Numbered from the stretch's first letter, positions 1 through 9,136 are shown. The stretch: DNA of 64,000 nucleotides from Nakamurella multipartita DSM 44233 (GCF_000024365.1 NC_013235.1:1798001-1862000); one strand, 5' to 3'. Numbers and translations: made by a program. Notes: generated by a model not told the origin, from the sequence alone.

Positions 1-1
1 C

Positions 2-874
2 CTGCCGCTGCGTCTGCGGTTCGCCCCGTTCTGCATGCCCGGCGTCACCCGCGCGGAGTTGGACGAGCTGGTCGACCGGCAGCGCTCCGGCGGCGCGCGG
101 TGGCGGGTGGACGGGGTCAAGTTCATGATCGACGGCACCGTCGACGGCGGCACCGCCTGGCTGTCCCACGCCGACACGCACGGCGAGAGCACCGCCCCGT
201 TCTGGCCCGACCCGGCCGAATACGTCTGGGCGGCAAGATATCTGGCCGACCGCGGGGTGCCGGTCGTGACCCATGCGATCGGCGACGCCGGAGTGCGGTA
301 CGTGTTGGACGCGCTGTCGGGGACCCGCCGCGGGCGGGTGCCGCACCGGATCGAGCACATCGAGACGATCCCCACCGAGCTGGTCGGCCGGTTCCGGGCC
401 CTGGATGTCACCGCCAGCATGCAACCCACCCACTGCACGCTGTACACCAGCGCCGATCAGAGTGACAACTGGTCGCAGCGGCTGGGTCCCGACCGGGCCC
501 GGCGCGCGTTCCGGTGCCGCGACCTGGCCGACGCCGGGGCTCGACTGGCGCTCGGCTCGGACTGGCCGGTGGCCCCGTTCGACCCGCGCGGGGTGATCGC
601 CGACGCCCAGCTGCGCCGCCCGCACGGGCGCGGCGACGCCGACCCGGTGCAGCCCGGGCAGGCGTTGACCGCCGCGCAGGCCCTGCGCGGCTACACCACG
701 GCCGCGGCCGAGGCGGCCGGGCTGGGCCAGGTCAGCGGCCGGATTGCCGTCGGGCTGCGGGCCGACCTGTCCGCCTTCGGGCTGGACCCGCTGATCGCTG
801 CCCCGGACGAGTTCGCGCAGGCGCCGGTGCCGCTCACCGTCGTCGACGGGACCGTCGTGCACCGGGCAGACTGA
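2..874 (+). CDS. Amidohydrolase family 3 protein (YtcJ-like), 5'-truncated
   Basis: C-terminal half of a metal-dependent amidohydrolase of the YtcJ/amidohydrolase-3 type; the reading frame is open to the first bases of the window, so the N-terminus lies outside. Visible hallmarks, in order, are GTVDGGTAWL near base 155, VVTHAIGDAG near 265-290 (metal-ligand His), RIEHIE near 350 (second His) and GSDWPVAP near 555-575 (catalytic Asp). The chain ends at a TGA at 872-874, followed after 5 bases by a TetR-type regulator on the same strand, which suggests a two-gene unit. Substrate cannot be told from sequence; family members hydrolyse amide or ester bonds in varied small molecules. Confidence 0.85.
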   Translation: MPLRLRFAPFCMPGVTRAELDELVDRQRSGGARWRVDGVKFMIDGTVDGGTAWLSHADTHGESTAPFWPDPAEYVWAARYLADRGVPVVTHAIGDAGVRYVLDALSGTRRGRVPHRIEHIETIPTELVGRFRALDVTASMQPTHCTLYTSADQSDNWSQRLGPDRARRAFRCRDLADAGARLALGSDWPVAPFDPRGVIADAQLRRPHGRGDADPVQPGQALTAAQALRGYTTAAAEAAGLGQVSGRIAVGLRADLSAFGLDPLIAAPDEFAQAPVPLTVVDGTVVHRAD

Positions 875-879
875 GCCGC

Positions 880-1503
880 GTGCCCCGCCCGTCCCAGCCC
901 ATCCTGTCCCGCGAGCTCATCTGCCGGACCGCGCTGAACCTGCTGGATCGCACCGGCCGGTTCACCGTGCCCGAGGTGGCCCAGAAGCTGGGGGTCAGCG
1001 TGTCCTCGCTGTACCACCATGTGGCTGGGCGAGCCCAGATCGTCGAGGGCATCCGCGGTCTGCTGGCCGGCCGGTTCGCGCCCATCGCCGGCGACACTCC
1101 GTGGCCGGAGGCCGTCGCGGCCTGGGCGCGCAGCTATCGCGACGCCTTCGCCGCCCACCCGGCGGCGATCCCGCCACTGGTCGCGCAGACCATCACCGAC
1201 CCGGTGACGCTGCGGCAGTATGGCGCCCTGGCCGGCGTGTTGGCCCGCTCCGGCTTCGGGCCCGATTCGATCGTGCTGGCCATCACCATGCTGGACAACC
1301 TGTGCCTGGGCGCCGCTCTCGACGTCGGCGCGCCGTCGGTGATCTGGGACGACAACCCGGCGATCGATTCGCCGATGCAGACCGCGTTGGGCCGGGCGAC
1401 GCTCGGAGCGGACCGGGCCGAACGTGGCTTCGAGCTCGGCCTGGCCCTGACCCTGCGCGGGCTGGCCGAGTTGCTGGCCGACCAGCCGGCTGAGGTCGGC
1501 TGA
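880..1503 (+). CDS. TetR/AcrR family transcriptional regulator
   Basis: Protein of 207 residues starting at GTG 880, five bases after the preceding stop. The N-terminal helix-turn-helix is at about residues 28-52, including VAQKLGVSVSSLYHHV, the typical TetR recognition helix with a terminal YHH. The remainder is a helical ligand-binding domain resembling the tetracycline-repressor C-terminal type. The frame stays open far upstream, but that part overlaps the amidohydrolase in another frame and is not real coding. Its position directly after the amidohydrolase suggests it controls that gene, which is inference. Confidence 0.85.
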   Translation: MPRPSQPILSRELICRTALNLLDRTGRFTVPEVAQKLGVSVSSLYHHVAGRAQIVEGIRGLLAGRFAPIAGDTPWPEAVAAWARSYRDAFAAHPAAIPPLVAQTITDPVTLRQYGALAGVLARSGFGPDSIVLAITMLDNLCLGAALDVGAPSVIWDDNPAIDSPMQTALGRATLGADRAERGFELGLALTLRGLAELLADQPAEVG

Positions 1504-1514
1504 GGTCGACTGGG

Positions 1515-1538
1515 GCCGGCCGGGTCAGTCCGGCCGGC
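1515..1538. terminator. Convergent stem-loop between tetR and methyltransferase
   Basis: A 9-bp perfect inverted repeat, GCCGGCCGG and CCGGCCGGC, with a 6-base loop, lies between two convergent genes. It overlaps the stop codon of the methyltransferase on the minus strand. There is no clear T tract on either side, so factor-independent termination is only plausible. Confidence 0.4.
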
Positions 1539-2319
1539 GGCCGACCGCGCACCAGGCCCGGGCGGTGAGCGTGAAGGGCTCGTCCGGCCGGTCGAACCGG
1601 GTCCGGCAGGCATCCTGCAGGGCGCGGCGCTGATCGTCGTCCAGGGCGCGGCAGTAGACGCCGGCCGGGCCGATGCCCAGGGTGAGCGGGTTCCACCAGT
1701 CCTCGAAGTTCGTGTACCGGGCGTGGGTGTCCAGGGTCAGCTCACGCACGTCGGTCAACCCGGCCTCGGTCAGCAGCGTGGGCAGATCGCCCTCCCGGCT
1801 GCCGGGGCGGGGGACCTCGCCGCGCGGCCCGTCGGCCAGTTCACTGACGCCGGCCCAGAACCGGCGCAGCATCTCCATGTGGGCCAGGTCCCAGAAGCAG
1901 GTGGCGACGACGCCGCCGGGCCGCGTCACCCGGGTCATCTCGGCCATCCCGGCCGCCGGATCGGTCATGAACCCGACGACCAGGCAGGACAGGGCGGCGT
2001 CGAACGTCCCGTCGCCGAACGGCAGGTGCTCGGCCACGCCGAGGCGGACGTCCACCCCGGGGTGGCGGTCCCGGCAGGCCTGCACGAACGGCTCCGACGG
2101 GTCGATGGCGGTGACGTTCCCGGCGCCGGTCCGGGCGACCAGTTCGGTGGTCAGGCCGCCGGGGCCGGCGCCGACGTCCAGCACGGTCTGGTCCGGACCG
2201 ATGCCGGCCGCGTCGGCGAAGGCGGGGGCCAGGGTGGGCAGGTACCGGCCCATCAGCGCGTCGTACCCCGCGGCGGGAGCGTTGAATGAACCGGCGATGG
2301 CGGGGTCGGGCTGTGTCAT
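1525..2319 (-). CDS. Class I SAM-dependent methyltransferase
   Basis: Protein of 264 residues starting at ATG 2319. It carries the Rossmann SAM-binding motif VLDVGAGPGG at residues 46-55, an acidic residue in the VTAID strand after it, and a later hydrophobic strand with the methyltransferase-11 pattern. It is clearly paralogous to the gene at 3932-4690: both share an N-terminal ALMGRY/AFMGRY motif and a C-terminal WW-P-TLG-GPAG segment. The open frame continues upstream of the chosen start through the IS110 transposase, but that is an out-of-frame shadow. Substrate unknown. Confidence 0.85.
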   Translation of the reverse strand: MTQPDPAIAGSFNAPAAGYDALMGRYLPTLAPAFADAAGIGPDQTVLDVGAGPGGLTTELVARTGAGNVTAIDPSEPFVQACRDRHPGVDVRLGVAEHLPFGDGTFDAALSCLVVGFMTDPAAGMAEMTRVTRPGGVVATCFWDLAHMEMLRRFWAGVSELADGPRGEVPRPGSREGDLPTLLTEAGLTDVRELTLDTHARYTNFEDWWNPLTLGIGPAGVYCRALDDDQRRALQDACRTRFDRPDEPFTLTARAWCAVGRRPD

Positions 2320-2405
2320 CCTCTGAGCATGAGCCTTTTGCCCGGGTTTCGACACCGTTGGACTGATCCGGGTGCGGTGGAGGAGCGCCGATGAGAAGCC
2401 CTGTG

Positions 2406-3656
2406 TCAAGCCGCCCTTTTTTGATCTTGGTTGAGGAGGCGTTGCAGGGCCCGGTGTTCTGCCGGGTCGTAGCGCACGCCGTCCTGCCAGCAGTGCCAGA
2501 TGACGGTCAGCCAGGCACGGGCCAGGACCCGGACGGCGTGGGGGTGGTCGTGACCTCGTGCTCTGGCTCTTCGGTAGAGATCGGCTGCCCAGGGGTTGGC
2601 CTTGATCGAGTCGCCGGCGAAGTCGCAGACGGCGTCGCGGAGTTGTTTGTCGCAGGCCCATCGGAACGCCACGACGCGGATCTTTCCGGATTGGCGGGTG
2701 GACGGGGCGACACCGGCCAGGCAGATCAACGCTTCCGGGGTGGGGAACTTGGCTCGGCAGTCGCCGATCTCGGCGAGCAGCCGGGCGGCCCGGACGCGGC
2801 CCGAGCGGGGCAGGCTGGTGAAGATGTGTTGGTCGGCGTGCGCGTCGAGCTGGGCGCTGATCTGGGCTTCCAGAGCCTTGATCTGGGTAACCATCGCGGT
2901 GAGCAGGGCAACGGAGGATGCGGTGATCGCGGTGTACGCCGTCTGGTCGCCGGCGGCGCCGCGGGGTGCGGCGGTCAGATGGGCGTGCAACGCGGCCGGG
3001 TCGGTGCGTCCGGAGTAGCCGACCGAGGACAGCCACCGGCCGAGTCTGGTCGGGGTGAGCCAGTCGGCTTTGTCCTGGGTCGGGAAACGGGTCAGGAACG
3101 CCAGAGTGATCAGCGAGTCGATCTGCCGGAACAGGCCGACCGCACCGGGGAAGACCAGGCGAAGGTGGGCGCGCAGTTGGTTGGCCAGGGCCACGCGGTG
3201 GGCGACCAGATCGCGGCGAGCGCGGACGATTCGGCGCAGCGCGACGGTTTCCGGTGCGTCGGGCACCAGTGGCCGCAGCCGGGACCGGTCGGTGCGCAGG
3301 GTGTCGGCGAGCACGTAGGCGTCGAACCGGTCGTCCTTGTTGCCGGCCGAGCCGTACCGGCCACGCAGGTTCTTGACCTGGTTCGGGCTGATCACGACCA
3401 CGGTCACACCGGCGCCGAGAAGGGCGTCGACCACGGGCCCGTCGGGGCGTTCGATCGCGACCTCCTGGCAGCCGGCGCGGGTGAGCACGGCCACGAGTTC
3501 GATCAGTCCGGCGGCGGTGTGCTCGATGGTGTGCCGGGCAATCTCGCGGCCGCGGTCGTTGACGATCGACACGGCGTGGTCGTCGCGGGCCCAGTCCAGG
3601 CCTGCGGTCAGGTCTTGGGGTGCTTGGTCGGGCAGGGTGTTGCTGGCAGACTTCAC
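2406..3656 (-). CDS. IS110-family transposase (DEDD/serine recombinase)
   Basis: Protein of 416 residues, apparently intact, starting at GTG 3656 with a GAGGAGG ribosome binding site just upstream. The N-terminal RuvC-like domain shows the DEDD set: D21 in GLDWARDD, E69 in VAIERPDG, and D109 and D112 in NKDDRFDA. The C-terminal Transposase_20 domain begins near residue 280, and the candidate catalytic serine is S323 in the motif TRQSGK. Such enzymes act with a bridge RNA encoded in the element's non-coding end. Length is normal for the family, and no frameshift or internal stop is seen, so the element may be active. Confidence 0.95.
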   Translation of the reverse strand: MKSASNTLPDQAPQDLTAGLDWARDDHAVSIVNDRGREIARHTIEHTAAGLIELVAVLTRAGCQEVAIERPDGPVVDALLGAGVTVVVISPNQVKNLRGRYGSAGNKDDRFDAYVLADTLRTDRSRLRPLVPDAPETVALRRIVRARRDLVAHRVALANQLRAHLRLVFPGAVGLFRQIDSLITLAFLTRFPTQDKADWLTPTRLGRWLSSVGYSGRTDPAALHAHLTAAPRGAAGDQTAYTAITASSVALLTAMVTQIKALEAQISAQLDAHADQHIFTSLPRSGRVRAARLLAEIGDCRAKFPTPEALICLAGVAPSTRQSGKIRVVAFRWACDKQLRDAVCDFAGDSIKANPWAADLYRRARARGHDHPHAVRVLARAWLTVIWHCWQDGVRYDPAEHRALQRLLNQDQKRAA

Positions 3657-3783
3657 GTCAGCCTCCTCGCTGCTAGTCCCAGTGGGGAGGCGCCCTCGTA
3701 CGGTGCCGATGGTGCCGGGACGTGTCTGCCGGTTCGCTCACTGATCGGCGCTCGCGGCACGCAGCTTTGGCGCTCAGCCCTGT
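3657..3783 (-). ncRNA. Candidate bridge-RNA region of the IS110 element
   Basis: Non-coding DNA immediately upstream of the IS110 transposase, where members of the IS110 group encode the bridge RNA that specifies donor and target DNA. The stretch is rich in repeated GGC-AC segments that could fold. No conserved bridge-RNA structure was demonstrated; the call rests on position alone. Confidence 0.3.
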
Positions 3784-3931
3784 CGACGGTCGGCACGTCC
3801 CGGGGAACCGCCAGATCTCGCAGATCTCATCGTGGACATCAACCGTGTCCAGCGAGCTGGGCGATGACCGGGCGGCACCTCGGGCGCATCACCAACCCCT
3901 CGAGGATTGATGACCTAAGGATGGTGCACCA

Positions 3932-4690
3932 GTGAGCTTCGACGTGGCCGCCCAGGCGTACGGGGCGTTCATGGGCCGGTACTCCGAACCGCTGGCCGAC
4001 CGGCTGGCCGACCTGCTCGAGCCGGTCCCCGGCGCGCGGGCGCTGGACGTGGGCTGCGGACCCGGCGCGCTGACCGCCCGGCTGGTCGAGCGGCTGGGCC
4101 CGGACCAGGTGTGCGCGATCGACCCGTCCGCGCCCTTCGTGGCCGCCGCCCGGGACCGGTTCCCCGGTCTGGACGTGCGATCGGGCCGGGCCGAGGAGCT
4201 GCCCTGGCCGGACGCGTCCTTCGACCTAGCCGCCGCGTCGCTGGTCGTGCACTTCATGCGGGATCCGGTGGCCGGCCTCGGGGAGATGGGCCGGGTCGTC
4301 CGGGCCGGCGGGACGGTCGCCGCCACTGTGTGGGACCACGCCGGCGAGCGGGGACCGATCTCCACCTTCTGGCGCGCGGTGCACGACCTGGATCCGGCCG
4401 GCCCGGACGAGTCCGGCCTGGCCGGCGCCCGGGCCGGGCACCTGGCGCAGCTGTTCACCGCCGCCGGCCTGAGGGTCGTGCGGGACACCGAGGTGACGGT
4501 GACGGTGCGCTACGACTCGGCGGACCAGTGGTGGGAGCCGTACACCCTGGGGGTCGGCCCGGCCGGGGCCTATCTGGTCGGGCTGCCCGATCAGCAGCGA
4601 GAAGCGTTGCGCCGACAGTGTGTCGAGCGGCTCCCGCCGGCCCCGTTCGCCGTCGAGGCCACCGCCTGGTGCGTGCTCGGCCGGGCCTGA
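3932..4690 (+). CDS. Class I SAM-dependent methyltransferase (paralogue)
   Basis: Protein of 252 residues with GTG start 3932 and an AAGGA element about ten bases upstream. Motif I of the SAM-binding fold is ALDVGCGPGA at residues 37-46, followed by VCAIDPS and an acidic/hydrophobic motif II (AASLVVHFM). It is similar along its whole length to the methyltransferase at 1525-2319, which lies on the opposite strand beyond the IS110 element. The pair looks like an inverted duplication of one gene. Substrate unknown. The next gene downstream is on the same strand after a 79-base gap. Confidence 0.85.
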   Translation: MSFDVAAQAYGAFMGRYSEPLADRLADLLEPVPGARALDVGCGPGALTARLVERLGPDQVCAIDPSAPFVAAARDRFPGLDVRSGRAEELPWPDASFDLAAASLVVHFMRDPVAGLGEMGRVVRAGGTVAATVWDHAGERGPISTFWRAVHDLDPAGPDESGLAGARAGHLAQLFTAAGLRVVRDTEVTVTVRYDSADQWWEPYTLGVGPAGAYLVGLPDQQREALRRQCVERLPPAPFAVEATAWCVLGRA

Positions 4691-4769
4691 TCGGCCAGCG
4701 GGTTCGGCCCGCCTCCCCTACGGTGGGTCGGTGCCCGGAGCGGACCCCGGCACGGGAAAGGGGTGTCGG

Positions 4770-6329
4770 ATGCCGGATCTGGGTCACGAGCTCGCATTCG
4801 GCCTGTTTCTGCCCAATCCCGCCTCGCAGGCGGCGACCGTGGTCCGGTTGGCCCAGGTCGCCGAGCAGCAGGGGCTCGATCTGATCGGCATCCAGGACCA
4901 CCCGTACAACCCGGACCTGCTGGACACCTGGACCCTGCTCGCGCATCTGGCCGCCGCGACCACGACGATCCGGCTGTTCCCGGACGTCGCCTGCGTGCCG
5001 CTGCGGCCGCCGGCGGTCCTGGCCCGGTCCGTGGCCAGCCTGGACCTGCTCACCGACGGCCGGGTCGAGCTCGGGCTGGGCGCCGGCTATTTCCTGGACC
5101 CGATCGCTCGGCTGGGCGGCCCGGCCCTAACCAGGGGACAGGCGGTCACCGCGTTGGAGGAGGCGATCGGCGTCATCCGCGCGATGTGGACCGCCGCCGG
5201 CCCGGTCACCCGGCCCGGCCGGTTCCATGCGTTGGACGCGGCGACGCCCGGTCCGGCACCGGCCCACCCCGTCGAGATCTGGGTCGGGTCCTACCAGCCG
5301 CGGATGCTGTCGCTGACCGCCCGGCTGGCCGACGGTTGGGTGCCGTCCCAGGCCTACGCGGCGCCGGAGCGGACATCGGAACTGAACACCCGGATCGACC
5401 AGCTGGCCGAGCAGGCCGGCCGACGGCCCGCCGACATCCGGCGGATCTACAACGTCAACGGTCGATTCGCGGCCACCGCCGGCGGATTCCTGGACGGTCC
5501 GCCGGCGCACTGGGTCGACCAGCTCACCGATCTGGTGCTGGCGCAAGGATTTTCCTCGTTCCTGCTGGCCCCGTCCGGCGACATCATCTCCTCGATCGAG
5601 CGTTTCGCGCAGGAGGTGGTGCCGGACGTGCGGGAGCGGGTGGCCGCCGCCCGTCGCGGTGAGCCGGTGGCCGCGGAAAGCGCTGCGGCCGTGGAGCTGT
5701 CGCCCCCGACCCCGGTGCCCGACGGCCAGGAACGGGACGGTCACTGGGGCGATGCCGGCGGCCTGCGGGTGCAGGACCGGCCCCGGGCCCCGCGGGTGGC
5801 CGCGGCCCCGGCGGCCGGCGGCGCGGCCGGCCCGGACAACTTCCGCAACCTGGTCGCCATCCACGACCACCTGCGGGCCGAGCTGGAGCAGATCGCTCAG
5901 GCGGTGCAGCAGGTCGCCGACGGCGAGCTGACCCCGGTGGCCGCGCGCACCCTGATCAGCCGGATGACGGTGCGGCAGAACCACTGGACGCTGGGCTCGT
6001 TCTGCGCGTCGTACTGCCGGATCGTCACCATCCACCATGCGGTCGAGGACGCCCACATGTTCCCCGGGGTGCTCGCGGTGGCCCCGCAGGTCAAGGCGGT
6101 GGTGGACCGGCTGGAGGCCGAGCACCTGGTGATCGCCGGGGTGCTGGACCGCTTCGACCGGGCGCTGGTCGACCTGGTCCGGGAGGAGGGCCCGGAAGGC
6201 CCCGGCCCGGACGGCATCGCCGAGATCAGCGAGCTGGCCGCTCATCTGGGCGACGTGTTGCGCTCGCACCTGTGCTACGAGGAAGACGAGCTGGCCGGGG
6301 CGCTGGCCCTGATGCCGGGGTCGATCTGA
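4770..6329 (+). CDS. Luciferase-like F420-type oxidoreductase fused to hemerythrin domain
   Basis: Protein of 519 residues with two domains. Residues 1-300 form a luciferase-like TIM barrel of the kind using F420 or flavin, with LFPDVACVPLRPPAVLARS near residue 69 and ELGLGAGYF near 100. A Pro/Ala-rich linker spans about 305-355. Residues 356-515 form a hemerythrin/HHE helical bundle with candidate metal ligands H365, H422/H423, E426, H452, H500 and E504. Start ATG 4770 is preceded by a GGGAAAGG ribosome binding site; the longer open frame upstream overlaps the methyltransferase. The fusion suggests an oxidoreductase coupled to binding of oxygen, iron or NO. Separate genes are the more usual arrangement. 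Confidence 0.85.
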   Translation: MPDLGHELAFGLFLPNPASQAATVVRLAQVAEQQGLDLIGIQDHPYNPDLLDTWTLLAHLAAATTTIRLFPDVACVPLRPPAVLARSVASLDLLTDGRVELGLGAGYFLDPIARLGGPALTRGQAVTALEEAIGVIRAMWTAAGPVTRPGRFHALDAATPGPAPAHPVEIWVGSYQPRMLSLTARLADGWVPSQAYAAPERTSELNTRIDQLAEQAGRRPADIRRIYNVNGRFAATAGGFLDGPPAHWVDQLTDLVLAQGFSSFLLAPSGDIISSIERFAQEVVPDVRERVAAARRGEPVAAESAAAVELSPPTPVPDGQERDGHWGDAGGLRVQDRPRAPRVAAAPAAGGAAGPDNFRNLVAIHDHLRAELEQIAQAVQQVADGELTPVAARTLISRMTVRQNHWTLGSFCASYCRIVTIHHAVEDAHMFPGVLAVAPQVKAVVDRLEAEHLVIAGVLDRFDRALVDLVREEGPEGPGPDGIAEISELAAHLGDVLRSHLCYEEDELAGALALMPGSI

Positions 6330-6347
6330 CCCCGAGTTCGCGCCCGT

Positions 6348-7457
6348 TCAGGCCGAGGCCGCCTCGGCCTCGGTCGAGCGGCGCCAGCGGATGCCGGCCT
6401 CGATGAAGTCGTCGATCTCGCCGTCGAACACCGCCGACGGGTTACCCACCTCGAAGTTCGTGCGCAGGTCCTTGACCATCTGGTACGGGTGCAGCACGTA
6501 GGAGCGCATCTGGTTGCCCCAAGAGTTGCCGGTGTCCTTGAGCGCGTCCATCACCGCGCGCTCCTCCTGCCGGCGCCGCTCGAGCAGCTTGGACTGCAGC
6601 ACGGCCATGGCCGAGGCCTTGTTCTGGATCTGCGACCGCTCGTTCTGGCAGGACACCACGATGCCGGTGGGCAGGTGGGTGATCCGGACGGCCGAGTCGG
6701 TGGTGTTCACGCCCTGCCCGCCGGGGCCGGAGGAGCGGTACACATCCACCCGCAGGTCCTTCTCGTCGACGTCGACGTGATCGCTGGTCTCCACGACCGG
6801 GGCGACCTCGACGCCGGCGAAGCTGGTCTGCCGGCGGCCCTGGTTGTCGAACGGGGAGATCCGCACCAGCCGGTGCGTGCCCTGCTCGACCGACAGTGTC
6901 CCGTAGGCGTAGGGCGCCTTGACCTGGAAGGTTGTCGACTTGATGCCCGCCTCTTCGGCGTAGGAGGTGTCGTAGACCTCGGTGTTGTAGCCGTGACGCT
7001 CCGACCAGCGCAAATACATGCGCATCAGCATCTCGGCGAAGTCGGCGGCGTCGACCCCGCCGGCCTCGGACCGGATGGTGACCAGCGCCTCGCGCTCGTC
7101 GTACTCGCCGGAGAGCAGCGTGCGCACCTCCTGCGCGTCGATCTCCTTCTGCAATCCGAGCAGCTCCTGCTGGGCCTCCAGATACGTGTCCGGGTCCTCG
7201 TCCCCGAGCTCGAACAGCACCTCGAGGTCGTCCAGCCGCTGCCGCAGATCCTTGATCCGCTTGAGCTCGGCCTGCGCGTGGGAGAGCCGGCTGGTGACCT
7301 TCTGCGCGTTCTCCTGGTCGTTCCACAGGTCGGGCGCGCTGGCCGCTTCGGACAGCTCGTCGATGCTGCGCGCCAGCCGGTCGACGTCCATGACCTTTTC
7401 AATGCTGGTCAGGGTGGTGTCCAGGGCTTTGACCGCAGCTGCGTCGTCGAGATTCAC
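6348..7457 (-). CDS. prfB: Peptide chain release factor 2
   Basis: Protein of 369 residues starting at GTG 7457. It has the RF2-specific anticodon-like tripeptide SPF at residues 201-203, which reads UGA/UAA, and the universal GGQ motif at 246-248 that triggers peptidyl-tRNA hydrolysis. The length matches RF2 of related bacteria. The frame extends upstream of this start into the universal stress gene, but no other start gives the usual RF2 N-terminus. No programmed-frameshift site is evident, unlike in E. coli prfB. The gene ends in UGA, the codon it reads. It converges on the fusion oxidoreductase and diverges from the stress-protein gene. Confidence 0.95.
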   Translation of the reverse strand: MNLDDAAAVKALDTTLTSIEKVMDVDRLARSIDELSEAASAPDLWNDQENAQKVTSRLSHAQAELKRIKDLRQRLDDLEVLFELGDEDPDTYLEAQQELLGLQKEIDAQEVRTLLSGEYDEREALVTIRSEAGGVDAADFAEMLMRMYLRWSERHGYNTEVYDTSYAEEAGIKSTTFQVKAPYAYGTLSVEQGTHRLVRISPFDNQGRRQTSFAGVEVAPVVETSDHVDVDEKDLRVDVYRSSGPGGQGVNTTDSAVRITHLPTGIVVSCQNERSQIQNKASAMAVLQSKLLERRRQEERAVMDALKDTGNSWGNQMRSYVLHPYQMVKDLRTNFEVGNPSAVFDGEIDDFIEAGIRWRRSTEAEAASA

Positions 7458-7554
7458 AACATGCCAGCCTACGCGGGATTCGGGGACCTTCGGCCCTGCC
7501 GGTCGTGAGCCAGGCAAACCTAGCGTCGAAGGCACCGGGTCAAGGAGTGCTGGG

Positions 7555-7989
7555 ATGAATGCTGGAATCGTGGTCGGGATCGAAGGAACCCCCGCGGGGC
7601 GGGCCGCCCTGGAGTGGGCGATGCGGGAGGGAATGCTGCGGGGGCGGCCGGTGACGGTCGTGCATGCCTGCGGCCAGCCGTTCGGGCGGGAGGTTCGGGC
7701 GATGTCGGACGTGGAGGCCCGGCGGGCGTCGGCCTGCATGCTGGACGCCGCGGTGGCCGAGGCCGAACGGGCGGTGGGCGGCAAGCCGGAGATCATCGAA
7801 CGCAGCCGGCACGGGGCGGCGGCCAAGATCCTGCTGGAGGAGGCCCAGGACGCCGAGCTGCTGGTCCTGGGCCGTGGCCACCGGCTGAGCGTGGTCGACG
7901 TGGTCGGTCAGTCGGTCTCCGCCGAGTGCGTCCGGCACGCACCGTGCCCGGTGGTGATCATCCCCGGCAGCGCCGCGACCTCGCCCTGA
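7555..7989 (+). CDS. Universal stress protein (UspA family)
   Basis: Protein of 144 residues starting at ATG 7555 behind an AAGGAG ribosome binding site (7542-7547). The N-terminal strand [19 protein letters not shown] matches the UspA fold. Near residue 100 lies an ATP-loop-like segment (LVLGRGHR followed by VGQSV) that departs from the classical G-2X-G-9X-G(S/T) pattern, so nucleotide binding is possible but not certain. The last strand, CPVVIIPG, is typical. It lies divergent from prfB. A role in stress or dormancy responses is inferred from the family. Confidence 0.85.
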   Translation: MNAGIVVGIEGTPAGRAALEWAMREGMLRGRPVTVVHACGQPFGREVRAMSDVEARRASACMLDAAVAEAERAVGGKPEIIERSRHGAAAKILLEEAQDAELLVLGRGHRLSVVDVVGQSVSAECVRHAPCPVVIIPGSAATSP

Positions 7990-8024
7990 GCTTTCGCGCC
8001 GGCTGACCGGTTCGCCCGTACTGT

Positions 8025-8921
8025 GTGCGGGTGCTCGGCCACGTGACGGTGCTGGTCAACCCGCTGGCCGGGCGCGGGCGGGCGCGTCGGGTCGCCGGTC
8101 GGGCGATCGCCGAGATGCGGCGCTGCGGCGTTGACGTGCAGGTGGTGGTCACCGGGTCGGCCGAGCACGGCACCCAGGCGGCCGCTGCGGCGGTGGCCGC
8201 CGCCCGGGACGCCGTGGTGGTCTGCGGCGGGGACGGCGCCATTGCCGCGGTGCTGCCGGTGCTGGCCGGGGGCACGGTCCCGCTGGGCGTGCTGGCCGGT
8301 GGCTCCGGCAACGATTTCGCCCGGGCGCTCGGGCTGCCGGTGCGAGACCCGGTCGCCGCCGCCCGGGTGGTCGCCCGCGGGGTGGCCGGGCGGGTGGATC
8401 TGGGCCGGATCGGCGAGCGGTGGTTCGGCACCGTGGTCGCCGCGGGCTTCGACGCCCGGGTGAACGAGCGGATGAACGCGATGACCTGGCCACGCGGTCG
8501 GCTGCGCTACCACGCCGCCCTGATCGCCGAGCTGGCCGCCTTCCGACCGCTGCCGTTCTCCATCGAGGTGGACGGGCAGCGGCTGGACGGTGACGCCATG
8601 CTCGTCGCCGTGGCCAATACCGGCAGCTACGGCGGCGGGATGCGGATCTGTCCCGACGCCCGGGTCGACGATGCCCTGCTGGACGTCACCGTGGTCACCT
8701 CCATCAGCCGGGTGAAGCTGGTGCGGCTGTTCCCGTCGGTCTATTCGGGCCGACACGTGCGCCGGCCGGAGGTGCTGACCCTGCGTGGCCGTTGCGTCCG
8801 GTTGTCCGCCCCCGGGGTCATCGCCTACGCCGACGGGGAACGAGTCGGGCCGCTGCCGGCCACGGTGACCGCGGTGCCCGGTTCCCTGGCCGTGCTCGGT
8901 GCCGGCGGGGCCGGTGGGTAG
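8025..8921 (+). CDS. Diacylglycerol/lipid kinase, DAGK catalytic domain
   Basis: Protein of 298 residues of the YegS/DgkB/sphingosine-kinase fold, which phosphorylates a lipid hydroxyl from ATP. The nucleotide-binding loop GGDG is at residues 68-71, and GGSGNDFA at 92-99 forms the second conserved block. The C-terminal beta-sandwich includes NTGSYGGGM and DGALLDV-like segments (here DDALLDVTVV). Start GTG 8025 gives MRVLGHVTVL; GTG 8031 is an equally plausible start two codons in. It may share a transcript with the universal stress gene 35 bases upstream. Exact lipid substrate unknown. Confidence 0.85.
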   Translation: MRVLGHVTVLVNPLAGRGRARRVAGRAIAEMRRCGVDVQVVVTGSAEHGTQAAAAAVAAARDAVVVCGGDGAIAAVLPVLAGGTVPLGVLAGGSGNDFARALGLPVRDPVAAARVVARGVAGRVDLGRIGERWFGTVVAAGFDARVNERMNAMTWPRGRLRYHAALIAELAAFRPLPFSIEVDGQRLDGDAMLVAVANTGSYGGGMRICPDARVDDALLDVTVVTSISRVKLVRLFPSVYSGRHVRRPEVLTLRGRCVRLSAPGVIAYADGERVGPLPATVTAVPGSLAVLGAGGAGG

Positions 8922-9136
8922 AGGAGGACTTCAGGCCGAGCATCACGGTCCGTTTCTCAGCTCGACCAAGCCGTCCAGATCGGCCGCGTGGCCCCGTCGG
9001 ATGCCCCCGGGCCCGCGGCGAACACACCCGGCCCAGAATCGATGCCGTCGTGGCGACTCCCCGGAGCTTGCCGTAGTCCCATTTCGTGGTCAGTCTGTTG
9101 AGCTACGCGTTCGAAAACCGTGTCTGACCAGCGGAT

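Larger units (their letters stand above)
2397..3783 (-). mobile_element. IS110-family insertion sequence (ends approximate)
   Basis: The element contains one transposase gene and about 130 bases of non-coding DNA upstream of it. The octamer AGCCCTGT occurs at 2397-2404 and again at 3776-3783, giving a candidate element of about 1.4 kb, the usual size for the family. IS110 elements generally lack terminal inverted repeats and insert between short shared core sequences, so these octamers are only a candidate junction. The insertion sits between two paralogous methyltransferases. Confidence 0.45.

Noticed and set aside
1525-3036. Long 503-residue minus-strand frame through the methyltransferase and IS110
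   Set aside because: Only the first 795 bases (to ATG 2319) have methyltransferase content; the remainder is antisense-frame noise within the transposase.
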